Origin: Catonella morbi ATCC 51271
Lineage (GTDB): Bacteria > Bacillota > Clostridia > Lachnospirales > Lachnospiraceae
Reading direction: 5' to 3'
Length of the DNA stretch: 64,000 bases
Assembly (NCBI RefSeq): GCF_000160035.2
Contig: NZ_KI535367.1
Coordinates: forward strand, 310,001-374,000
Position numbers and translations under genes: made by a program. Positions 16,457 to 24,525 of the stretch are shown piece by piece. Numbering within the stretch: the first letter of the stretch is position 1; the number at the start of each line of letters is the position of its first letter. The notes beneath the pieces are model-generated. The model was given only the letters and a program-made list of their open reading frames with translations, did no database searches and had not been told where the DNA came from.

Positions 16457-16789
16457 TTATAACTTAAACTGTACTTCTATTTCTTCTTTTAACTTTTTCT
16501 GTCCCTTAGAAGCCACCTTTTTAGTTATGTGAAGGGAATAAACTTCATCCTTTGCATAGGGTTCAAGCGGTTCTATCTGCACCTCATTTCTGGATGAATC
16601 ATAGCTTATATTTACCTTTAGCATGCCGGATGCTGAGGTAACATACATAGTATTGCTGTTTACTGTTCTCGGATCAAGCGGAGTATTAAATCTCACCCTC
16701 CATACAAAATTACCGGTTTTAAACTTAAGAGACTGTCTAACTGCCATGTCAAGCCCCGATGTAGATTCGATATCAACATAATTTGACAT
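16457..16789 (-). CDS. Small Ig-like (SbsA-type) domain protein
   Basis: From the ATG at 16789 the protein has 110 aa, beginning MSNYVDIESTSGLDMAVRQSLKF. The phrase WRVRFNTPLDPRTVNSNTMYVTSASGMLKVNISYDSSRNEVQIEPLEPYAKDEVYSLHITKKVAS closely follows the pattern of bacterial Ig-like SbsA domains, normally found in surface proteins. Here the domain stands alone with no signal peptide. GGAGGATAAGG upstream supports this start, which overlaps the end of tatD by 17 bases. Function unknown. Confidence 0.75.
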   Translation of the reverse strand: MSNYVDIESTSGLDMAVRQSLKFKTGNFVWRVRFNTPLDPRTVNSNTMYVTSASGMLKVNISYDSSRNEVQIEPLEPYAKDEVYSLHITKKVASKGQKKLKEEIEVQFKL

Positions 16790-17600
16790 AAGCCTTATCC
16801 TCCAATTCATAAAGTTTTACAGCATTATTAAATGTAGTTTCTATAACTTTCTCTTTCGAAATTCCCAACAAACCGGCGATTTCTTCTACTATATATTTTA
16901 TATTACCGGAATCATTTCTTTTACCTCTGAAAGGCACAGGTGCAAGATATGGCGAATCAGTCTCAAGCACTATATTCTCTAAACCGATTCTTTTGACTGT
17001 CTCTTTGGTCTTTTTAGCATTTTTAAATGTAACTACTCCGCCTATACCAATATAAAATCCCAGCTTTACAAATCTTTCAGCCATTTCAGGCGAATACGAG
17101 TAACAATGAATTACTCCTTTGTTATAACCAAAGTCTTTAAGCTCACTATAGGTATCTTCTGCGGCATCTCTGCTATGTATAACAACCGGCTTATTTAACT
17201 CTTTGGCAAGTTTTAACTGCTCTAAAAACCAATATTTTTGCCTTTCTCTTACAGTTTTATTCTTTTCTTCAGGCTCTCTTTCAAAATAATCAAGTCCGAT
17301 TTCTCCGATAGCAACTACCTTAGTATGTTTAGCCAAGTTTCTGAGTATCTCTATGCCTTCTTTCTCAGGAAGTGCCTCCATACAACCGATATTATCAGGG
17401 TGCACCCCTACCGCTGCCAGCACTCTTTCAAATTCATCCGAGAGTTTTACAGAATTTTTACTTGTCTCAATATCCGCACCAATATTAGTTATAAAAGAAA
17501 TGTCAGTGTCTAAAAGTCTGCTCAGCAGTTCTTTCCTGTCCTCATCATACCACTCATCATCGTAATGCGCATGAGTTTCAAATATTTTATATTCCAACAT
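16773..17600 (-). CDS. tatD: TatD family metal-dependent hydrolase
   Basis: The 275-aa protein shows all metal-binding motifs of the TatD DNase family: FETHAHYDD (HxH), GEIGLDYF (glutamate), VIHSRDAAEDT (histidine), VIHCYSYS (histidine) and VLETDSPYLAP (aspartate). Family members are reported 3'-5' exonucleases acting in repair or RNA/DNA turnover. I chose ATG 17600 because AAAGG lies 9 bases before it; an in-frame TTG at 17609 has poor spacing. It is between a rhodanese gene and the Ig-like gene in a minus-strand operon with rsmA. Confidence 0.93.
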   Translation of the reverse strand: MLEYKIFETHAHYDDEWYDEDRKELLSRLLDTDISFITNIGADIETSKNSVKLSDEFERVLAAVGVHPDNIGCMEALPEKEGIEILRNLAKHTKVVAIGEIGLDYFEREPEEKNKTVRERQKYWFLEQLKLAKELNKPVVIHSRDAAEDTYSELKDFGYNKGVIHCYSYSPEMAERFVKLGFYIGIGGVVTFKNAKKTKETVKRIGLENIVLETDSPYLAPVPFRGKRNDSGNIKYIVEEIAGLLGISKEKVIETTFNNAVKLYELEDKAYVKLC

Positions 17601-17617
17601 GGTATCCAACCTTTACA

Positions 17618-18088
17618 TCAACCATAATTTTTACAAGGGCATTCACCCTGTATAGGCTTAAATTTACTGCCCATAGCATTTACATAATCTTCATAGCCAA
17701 ATTTTACATAATTTAAATTCCTATATCCCTCATCCCTAAGAAGGTTAAAAGCCATACCGGATCTGTTTCCATGATAACACATAAGATATATTCTATAATT
17801 TTTGCCCGCCTGCTTCTTCAAGTAGTCAAGCATTTTAACACCATCATCAACATAAGGCATATTAATTGCCCCATCAATATGACCGGCTTCGTAGTCTTTT
17901 TCATCCCTAAGGTCTATAAGTAATGCATCTTCCTTTTTAATTCCTGAGTTTAGTTCATCTACTCCGAGGACAATAGTGTATTCAGGCTTAGGCGCTGTAA
18001 GTAAAGCTATTGTTACAGCAAGTGAGGATAAGGTCATTATAATCAATAATATAATTATACCCTTTCCTGTTTTATTGTTTTCATGCAT
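17618..18088 (-). CDS. Membrane-anchored rhodanese-like protein
   Basis: The 156-aa protein has one N-terminal hydrophobic segment (GIIILLIIMTLSSLAVTIALL, residues 9-29) and a rhodanese domain with LIDLRDEKDYEAGHIDGAINMPY and the active loop YLMCYHGNRSG. The domain should face outward if the segment is an anchor. It ends GECPCKNYG. The start codon overlaps the rsmA stop codon by one base, so translation is coupled. Confidence 0.9.
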   Translation of the reverse strand: MHENNKTGKGIIILLIIMTLSSLAVTIALLTAPKPEYTIVLGVDELNSGIKKEDALLIDLRDEKDYEAGHIDGAINMPYVDDGVKMLDYLKKQAGKNYRIYLMCYHGNRSGMAFNLLRDEGYRNLNYVKFGYEDYVNAMGSKFKPIQGECPCKNYG

Positions 18089-18990
18089 TAAACACTTCCT
18101 TTGTTTCTTTTATTATTTGAAAATATATCGCTTAAGCAGGCAAACTCTTTAAGTGTAAGTGTCTCTCCTCTGATTAACGGATTTTGCTTCATACCGAGAA
18201 GTTCCTGCATTTTAAGTATTGCCTCGGTAATTTCTTCCTTTGTAAAATCAAGCTCTGCAGAGTTTGTAAGTCCGTTTTGCAAAGTTTTTCTGCGCTGGGC
18301 AAAGGAAGCTTTGATTAACTTAAACATAAGCTCCTCGTCCATAACTTCTACCGGCGGCTTTTCATGACATTTAAGATTGACTACCGCACTCCCCACATTA
18401 GGCCGCGGCATAAAACAATTTTGCGGTACAAAGGCGGCTATGTATGGCACAGAATAATATTGAACCGCAAGTGAAAGCGCACCATAGTCTTTGTTTCCCG
18501 GAGCCGCCTGCATTCTTCTTGCCACTTCTTCCTGCATCATAAGTGTCATATCTGTAACAGGAACTCTTTTTTCAAGCAAGGTCATAATTATAGGCGTGGT
18601 TATATAATAAGGAAGATTGGAAACTACCTTGATTGGCTTTCCCTCATTTTTCTCCTCCACAAGTGCAGCTATATCTACTTTTAGGATATCTTCGTTGATA
18701 ACTTCTACATTATCATAGGCTGAAAGGGTATCTTTAAGTATTTTTATTAGCTTTCTGTCTATCTCTACCGCTATAACCTGCCTTGCCGCCTCACACAGGT
18801 ACTGGGTTACAGTACCTATGCCGGGACCTATTTCAAGCACCAGATCATCCTTTCCTATATCAGCCGCATCTACTATTTTTTCAAGTACATGGGTATCTAT
18901 AAGAAAGTTCTGACCGAATTTTTTCTGAAATGTAAAATCATACTTTTTAAGTATGGCTATTGTATTTTGCGGCTGTCCTAAATCTGCCAT
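18088..18990 (-). CDS. rsmA: 16S rRNA adenine dimethyltransferase RsmA (KsgA)
   Basis: The 300-aa enzyme methylates two adjacent adenines in the last hairpin of 16S rRNA. The family motifs are complete: FQKKFGQNFLIDTHVLEKIV, the S-adenosylmethionine loop VLEIGPGIGTVTQYL near residues 51-65, INEDILKVD, and the catalytic VSNLPYYITTPII near 125. The C-terminal part with RPNVGSAVV and FAQRRKTLQNGL is normal. The length is usual for Firmicutes. AGAGGAGAG precedes the ATG, 14 bases after metG. Confidence 0.97.
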   Translation of the reverse strand: MADLGQPQNTIAILKKYDFTFQKKFGQNFLIDTHVLEKIVDAADIGKDDLVLEIGPGIGTVTQYLCEAARQVIAVEIDRKLIKILKDTLSAYDNVEVINEDILKVDIAALVEEKNEGKPIKVVSNLPYYITTPIIMTLLEKRVPVTDMTLMMQEEVARRMQAAPGNKDYGALSLAVQYYSVPYIAAFVPQNCFMPRPNVGSAVVNLKCHEKPPVEVMDEELMFKLIKASFAQRRKTLQNGLTNSAELDFTKEEITEAILKMQELLGMKQNPLIRGETLTLKEFACLSDIFSNNKRNKGSV

Positions 18991-19003
18991 TCACTCTCCT
19001 CTT

Positions 19004-21064
19004 TTATCTGATACCTGCTCCGCTTGGCATAGAATTTTCAGGTGTCATAAGCGAAAGATTACCCTCTGCATCCTCTGCACAAAGCAACATTCCCTGCGAC
19101 AGGACTCCTGCAAGCTTAGCCGGCTTAAGATTGGTAAGCACCATTACTTTCTTGCCAATCATTTCCTCTGCCTTATAATTCTTTCTGATTCCTGAAACTA
19201 TCTGTAAGGTCTTGCTTCCTACCTTAACCTGAGAACAAAGCAGTTTCTTTGACTTAGGCACTTCCTCACATTTTATTATTTCACCGACTTGGAACTGACA
19301 TTTCATAAATTCATCAAACTCTATCTCAGGCTTAGCTTCTAAGTCTATTACCTCTTTATCTTCTGCCTTAGTTTCTCTGCCAAAGAGTGCATCAAGTTTC
19401 TCCTTAGCTTCGGCTTCACTCATTTTACCTGCCTTAAGCAGATTGTTTATAGCTGTTTCTCCAGTCTTTACAAACTCTTCCTTTTGTTTTGCCACTATCT
19501 TTTCAGTCTCAGCAAGTACCTCTTTTACATCTTTTCTTGCAAAAAGCATCTCAGGATTTTCTGCTGCCCTTGTACCGTTTTTCAGTAAACCGAATTTTTC
19601 AAGTTCACTAAACTCACGAAGTTCGGAGTTAAACGCCCCAGCTATCTTTTCGGAAGTTTCCGGCATAAATGAATGCAAAAGTGAAGCTCCTATCATTATA
19701 CTTTCTGAAAGATTGTATAACACTTCCTTAAGACGCGGAAACTTGTCTTCTTCTTTTGCCAGTAACCAAGGCTCTGTCTCATCTATATATTTGTTGCAAC
19801 GCTTAAATAAAGTAAATATTTCTGTAATTGCATCGGCTGCACGCAGTTCTTTCATCTTATTAATTATCTTTGAAAGACAACCTATAGCTATTTCTTTAAG
19901 TTCATTATCTACAGGCTCTTCTACTCCTGTAGACTCAATTACTCCGCCAAAGTACTTATTACTCATAGCTACTGTTCTGCTAACAAGGTTTCCAAGCGTA
20001 TTAGCAAGGTCAGAGTTATATCTCTCTGCCATAAGCTCCCAGGTAATTACACCATCATTTTCATAAGGCATTTCGTGAAGCACAAAGTAACGTACCGCAT
20101 CAACTCCAAAAAGAGAGGCCATATCATCCGCATAGATAACATTTCCTTTTGACTTACTCATCTTCTCCCCGCCCTGCAAGAGCCAAGGATGCCCGAATAC
20201 CTGCTTAGGAAGCGGCACATCAAGAGCCATAAGGAAGATTGGCCAGTAAATTGTATGGAAGCGGATAATATCTTTTCCTATAAGGTGTAAATCCGCAGGC
20301 CAGTATTTCTTATATAAATCACCATAGTTTCCGTCTGCATCATAACCAAGTCCGGTGATATAGTTTGAAAGAGCATCAAGCCATACATAGACTACGTGCT
20401 TAGAATCAAAGTCCACAGGAATGCCCCATTTAAATGAAGTTCTGGACACACAAAGATCCTGAAGTCCCGGAAGCAGGAAGTTATTCATCATTTCATTTTT
20501 CCTTGAAACCGGTCTTATAAAATCAGGATTGTTATTTATATGCTCTATCAGTCTGTCCGCATATTTGCTCATTTTAAAGAAGTAAGCCTCCTCTTCGGCA
20601 GGATGTACTTCTCCGTGACACTCAGGGCATTTTCCGTCTGCAAGCTGTGAATTTGTATAAAATGCCTCACATTCGGTACAATACATTCCCTTGTAAGCAC
20701 CCTTGTAAATGTCTCCTTTGTCATACAGCTTCTTAAATATCTTCTGTACCTGCTTTTCATGATCCTCATCTGTAGTACGGATAAATCTGTCATAAGAGGT
20801 ATTGCAAAGATCCCAGAGGCGTTTAACCTCTCTCGCCACACTGTCTACAAACTCTTTTGGAGTTTGACCGGCTTCTATTGCTCTTGTCTCTATCTTCTGA
20901 CCATGCTCATCCGTTCCGGTCTGAAACCTTACATCATAGCCTTCTTTTCGCTTAAATCTAGCTATGGCATCTGCAAGTATAATCTCATAGGTGTTGCCGA
21001 TATGAGGCTTACCTGATGTATATGTTATTGCTGTGGTAATATAATATGGTTTTTTCTCTGACAT
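19004..21064 (-). CDS. metG: Methionyl-tRNA synthetase
   Basis: The 686-aa enzyme charges methionine to its tRNA. TSGKPHIGNTYEI near residue 16 is the HIGH motif and GEKMSKSKGNV near 300 is KMSKS. A zinc-binding pair, CTEC and CPEC, lies near 128-147. The C-terminal 110 residues (EFDEFMKCQFQVGEIIKCEEVPKSKKLL) form the tRNA-binding domain shared with Arc1p/EMAPII, so it is the long dimeric form. No T-box was seen in the short upstream region. AGGAG lies 7 bases before the ATG. Confidence 0.97.
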   Translation of the reverse strand: MSEKKPYYITTAITYTSGKPHIGNTYEIILADAIARFKRKEGYDVRFQTGTDEHGQKIETRAIEAGQTPKEFVDSVAREVKRLWDLCNTSYDRFIRTTDEDHEKQVQKIFKKLYDKGDIYKGAYKGMYCTECEAFYTNSQLADGKCPECHGEVHPAEEEAYFFKMSKYADRLIEHINNNPDFIRPVSRKNEMMNNFLLPGLQDLCVSRTSFKWGIPVDFDSKHVVYVWLDALSNYITGLGYDADGNYGDLYKKYWPADLHLIGKDIIRFHTIYWPIFLMALDVPLPKQVFGHPWLLQGGEKMSKSKGNVIYADDMASLFGVDAVRYFVLHEMPYENDGVITWELMAERYNSDLANTLGNLVSRTVAMSNKYFGGVIESTGVEEPVDNELKEIAIGCLSKIINKMKELRAADAITEIFTLFKRCNKYIDETEPWLLAKEEDKFPRLKEVLYNLSESIMIGASLLHSFMPETSEKIAGAFNSELREFSELEKFGLLKNGTRAAENPEMLFARKDVKEVLAETEKIVAKQKEEFVKTGETAINNLLKAGKMSEAEAKEKLDALFGRETKAEDKEVIDLEAKPEIEFDEFMKCQFQVGEIIKCEEVPKSKKLLCSQVKVGSKTLQIVSGIRKNYKAEEMIGKKVMVLTNLKPAKLAGVLSQGMLLCAEDAEGNLSLMTPENSMPSGAGIR

Positions 21065-21133
21065 TTTCTTCTCCTGTTTTTATATAAGTTTATCTTTTTA
21101 GTCTACTTTCCTAATTGCCTTTTGTCAACTATA

Positions 21134-22471
21134 TCAATTTTTCCTTTTCTTTGCAATCCACCCGCTAAAGGTAATTATATAAGCAAGTATTATGATTCCG
21201 AAGGTACTGCCTACAAGTATGGTTGCCTTCATGCTTCTTTTATGTTCTGCTTCCCTCGTAATTACCGCTCTTACATTACTTTTGTTCCCTGCCTCATCCA
21301 CAGCCTGAAGTTTTATATCATTTTCACCTATGCTAAGTCTCTGTGTAAATCTAAAGCTTCCTTTTTTTACCTTTCTACTCTGTCCGTTCATAATAAGGGT
21401 TACATCCTCTGAGCATTCACCGGTAACAGCTATCTCATTATCGGTTGTTACAGCACCGTCAATTTCCTTGTCTAATACCAACTTGGGCTTTATCGTATCA
21501 ACCTTTAACTCTTTTGTATAATTTTTAATATTCCCATATTCATCGCTGACACTTACAAGTATCTTTACGTCTCCTTCAGGCAGGGCAACCGTATAAGTAC
21601 CGCTTGCTTCGGAGCCTTCTGCTTCTATAGTATCATTCACAATTATATCAACCTTACACTCTCCCGCAAAAAGCACGTCTATGGAAAGTTCAGTTTCATT
21701 TATTGCACTTCTTGCAGGGAACCTTACCATAGAATTGGGACTGTTTCTGTCCGGCATATAATAAAGTTCAAAATCTCCGTTATTACCATTGTTATTTACA
21801 TTTGCCACATAGTAGGCTACATTTTCTATTCCCTCCGGAATCTCTGTGCTAAATACAGATTCCGAGGTGTATTCTTTAGCGATTTCTTCCATAGTATCAC
21901 TGTTATATAAGCCCACTACATAGTGTCCATTTTCTGCTCCCACCCAGCTAATCTCAGCTTTACCGTCTACATATCTGCCTGAAATTCCTTCGACCAACGG
22001 CTGTTTGCCGCTATCTTTCATATATTCCATTCCTGCCAGATACCTGTCTCCCGATACATATACAGGCATTTCAAGCATTTTCTCCGCTGTTTTCTTTCCC
22101 TTTTTAGAGACTATCTTAAAATAATAGTATCCTGAGTTTGGTACTCTCACATTTATCTTCTCTTCACCGTTTGCGCCGGTGCTCTTTAGCCTTATTTCCG
22201 CCCAGTCTCTCCCTGATTTTGCTGTGGAATAATATACAGTATGGTTAAGCTTTGTCTTTTTGCCTGTTTCCATAATATCAAAACTTACCGTAACTATTGC
22301 TCCGCTTGTTGCACTTTCCTGCAAAGCATCCTGTTCGGCAAAAAAAGAGTTCACTTTAAAGGCCTTCTCCTCTCCCGGAGCTGCCTTTACGTGAACTATT
22401 TTATTCGGCATTATAACTATTGCCAAAAACAAACTTAAGAAAATTAATGCTATTATATTAGTTTTTTTCAT
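21134..22471 (-). CDS. Secreted membrane-anchored Ig-like protein
   Basis: The 445-aa protein has a signal peptide (MKKTNIIALIFLSLFLAIVIMPN), several beta-rich Ig- or FN3-like domains, and a C-terminal membrane segment (ATILVGSTFGIIILAYIITFSGWIA) followed by KKRKN. The domain DTIKPKLVLDKEIDGAVTTDNEIAVTGECSEDVTLIMNGQ is a bacterial Ig-like repeat. It should sit on the cell surface. It lies 20 bases after fliS at the end of the flagellin operon, but a flagellar role is not proven. The exact family is not recognised. Confidence 0.8.
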   Translation of the reverse strand: MKKTNIIALIFLSLFLAIVIMPNKIVHVKAAPGEEKAFKVNSFFAEQDALQESATSGAIVTVSFDIMETGKKTKLNHTVYYSTAKSGRDWAEIRLKSTGANGEEKINVRVPNSGYYYFKIVSKKGKKTAEKMLEMPVYVSGDRYLAGMEYMKDSGKQPLVEGISGRYVDGKAEISWVGAENGHYVVGLYNSDTMEEIAKEYTSESVFSTEIPEGIENVAYYVANVNNNGNNGDFELYYMPDRNSPNSMVRFPARSAINETELSIDVLFAGECKVDIIVNDTIEAEGSEASGTYTVALPEGDVKILVSVSDEYGNIKNYTKELKVDTIKPKLVLDKEIDGAVTTDNEIAVTGECSEDVTLIMNGQSRKVKKGSFRFTQRLSIGENDIKLQAVDEAGNKSNVRAVITREAEHKRSMKATILVGSTFGIIILAYIITFSGWIAKKRKN

Positions 22472-22491
22472 ACCTTTAATTAGGCCATAAA

Positions 22492-22974
22492 TCAGGCACG
22501 AAAGCCTCTGTTTTCAGAGTCCGGGTTTATAAGAGTTTCATCCAGACTAAGTCCTTTGCCATAGGTGATGCCGGCATAAACCTGCTGTGTTTTTCCCATA
22601 ACAGGCTCTGACTTATCCGTTTTTGCCACCTCTCTAAAACTATCTCCCAGCTTTCTTAAGACCTTCCTCGCGGCTTCTATCTCCTCTTTCTTTCCACTCA
22701 CCAGTGCAAAGTTAAGGCATCTGCTTACATAGATATAAAGGCTGGCAAGGTTCTTACTTACCTCATAACTCATATCCAGACTCACAAGCAGTTCCTTTAC
22801 AAAAGAAACTGCCTGCTTTAGTTCATTCTTAAAAGTTACTCTATCACCTTTATTAATTGCCTCTTCTGCCAAAGTGAGATTTTCTTCTATTATATCATAC
22901 ATTATAACAATAATCTCACTTTTATTTGCAGAAGTTATTCTCCTTGTATAAATCTTTACAGATTCAGCTTTCAA
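22492..22974 (-). CDS. fliS: Flagellar export chaperone FliS-like protein
   Basis: The 160-aa helical protein begins with YTRRITSANKSEIIVIMYDIIEENLTLAEEAI and continues with helices that match FliS, the cytoplasmic chaperone that holds the flagellin C-terminus before export. The usual VxxASPxxLVxMLYdGa pattern is altered here (SANKSEIIVIMYDII), and a 30-residue tail extends past the core. It lies 14 bases after the flagellin gene, a normal place for fliS. Confidence is high from context plus pattern. Confidence 0.88.
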   Translation of the reverse strand: MKAESVKIYTRRITSANKSEIIVIMYDIIEENLTLAEEAINKGDRVTFKNELKQAVSFVKELLVSLDMSYEVSKNLASLYIYVSRCLNFALVSGKKEEIEAARKVLRKLGDSFREVAKTDKSEPVMGKTQQVYAGITYGKGLSLDETLINPDSENRGFRA

Positions 22975-22988
22975 TCAGACTTCCTCCA

Positions 22989-24509
22989 TTAGCTCTGTAA
23001 TAATGTCAATATAGTATTAGGACGCTCATTTGCCTGAGCAAGTACGCTTGTGCCCGCCTGTGAAAGCACCTTCTGCTGAGTAAATTCAGTCATTTCCTCC
23101 GCCATATCTGTATCCATTATTCTTGAAAATGCACTCGTCATATCTTCTGTGGTTTCATCAACACTGAGAATCGTGTGCTCAAGCCTGTTTTGGTAAGCAC
23201 CAAGTTTAGCTCTTTCGGCAGATAAGCGGGTAATAGCATTATCAATCATTGCTATAGCTTTTTCTGCTTCAGAATTTGTCCTTATATTTATTCCTTTAAG
23301 TCCTAAGGTTTCACTATCTATCCTGCCGATACTTACATCGAAACTTTCACCTGTATTGGCTCCTACCTGTAAAGTCATATAACCGGCATCAAATACTGTA
23401 AGGTCAACCTCTCCCGCTTTGTCATTTTCAGTAGTATAATCTTTTACTTTTAGTTCAAGTTCAAAGCCACCCTTATCTTTTACTAAAACCTTATCTCCGT
23501 CTGTACTGACAGTAGCAGTTTTTTCAAATCCTTCATCTAAAGTAACCTTGGCATCACTTCCTTTTTTTACTTCATCAGGCTCCATTTTTCTTGGAAGATT
23601 TAATGCAGCGGCAAGTCTGTCAGCATTTTCTTCTGCTGTATATGTAGTGCCATCCTTAAGCTTACTGGCTGTACCTTCTATTTTAATATCTATCTTGGCC
23701 TTACTTCCATATGCTTTGGATACAAAAAGCAATTCTGCTCCCTCCTCAAGAGGACCGGCTGTATATCCGCCATAAAGTTCTTCACCATCAGCATCAGGTC
23801 CGCCTCCGTTACCTGCAAGGCTAAGTCCCGCTCTTTCTGCTCCCAGTCTTATTTTATTCAGTACAGTTTCTGCAGTATCTCCGGGATTAATATTAATTAC
23901 TTCACCGTTAATAATAACCCTTCCCTGTAAAGTAGAATCCTCGTTAAAATCACTGCTGCTTACCGAGCCTCCCGTATATACAGCCTTCTTAGGATCTTCA
24001 TTAACAGTGAGCTTATACTTCCCGTTAGGTACAGATTCGCTTGAGCGGACAACCGATACTCCATCATTCTGAGTAACAGATCTTCTGTTTGCTTCTCCGT
24101 TTAACAACTTCTTTTCATTAAAGCCGGTATCTGTAGATATTCTGTTTATTTCAGCCAAAAGCTGATCCATTTCCTGCTGTATGGCATCTCTGTCATCCCC
24201 CGAATAAGTATCATTGGCTGACTGTACTGCAAGCTCCTTCATACGATTAAGCATTGCGCTTACTTCATTAAGAGCTCCTTCAGCAGTCTGCATAACCGAA
24301 ATCCCGTCAGCTGCATTTTGTGAAGCACGCTCAAGGGATTTAATCTGAGTGCGCATCTTTCTTGAAATTGAAAATCCTGCCGCATCATCAGATGCTGAAT
24401 TTATTTTATATCCTGACGAAAGACGTCTTGTACTCTTATCAAGCCTCTTTTCAACTCTGCTGAGATTTGTGTTTGCTCTAAGTGCCGAAATATTATTATT
24501 TATTCTCAT
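22989..24509 (-). CDS. hag: Flagellin
   Basis: The 506-aa protein has the complete flagellin ends: MRINNNISALRANTNLSRVEKRLDKSTRRLSSGYKINSASDDAAGFSISRKMRTQI at the start and SFDVSIG through AQANERPNTILTLLQS at the end, which form the D0/D1 core of the filament. Residues about 140-385 are a variable, acidic, surface-exposed region unlike other flagellins. GAGGG lies 7 bases before the ATG. It is between a 955-aa flagellar-locus protein and fliS. Confidence 0.97.
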   Translation of the reverse strand: MRINNNISALRANTNLSRVEKRLDKSTRRLSSGYKINSASDDAAGFSISRKMRTQIKSLERASQNAADGISVMQTAEGALNEVSAMLNRMKELAVQSANDTYSGDDRDAIQQEMDQLLAEINRISTDTGFNEKKLLNGEANRRSVTQNDGVSVVRSSESVPNGKYKLTVNEDPKKAVYTGGSVSSSDFNEDSTLQGRVIINGEVININPGDTAETVLNKIRLGAERAGLSLAGNGGGPDADGEELYGGYTAGPLEEGAELLFVSKAYGSKAKIDIKIEGTASKLKDGTTYTAEENADRLAAALNLPRKMEPDEVKKGSDAKVTLDEGFEKTATVSTDGDKVLVKDKGGFELELKVKDYTTENDKAGEVDLTVFDAGYMTLQVGANTGESFDVSIGRIDSETLGLKGINIRTNSEAEKAIAMIDNAITRLSAERAKLGAYQNRLEHTILSVDETTEDMTSAFSRIMDTDMAEEMTEFTQQKVLSQAGTSVLAQANERPNTILTLLQS

Positions 24510-24525
24510 TTTATGCCCTCGTTTT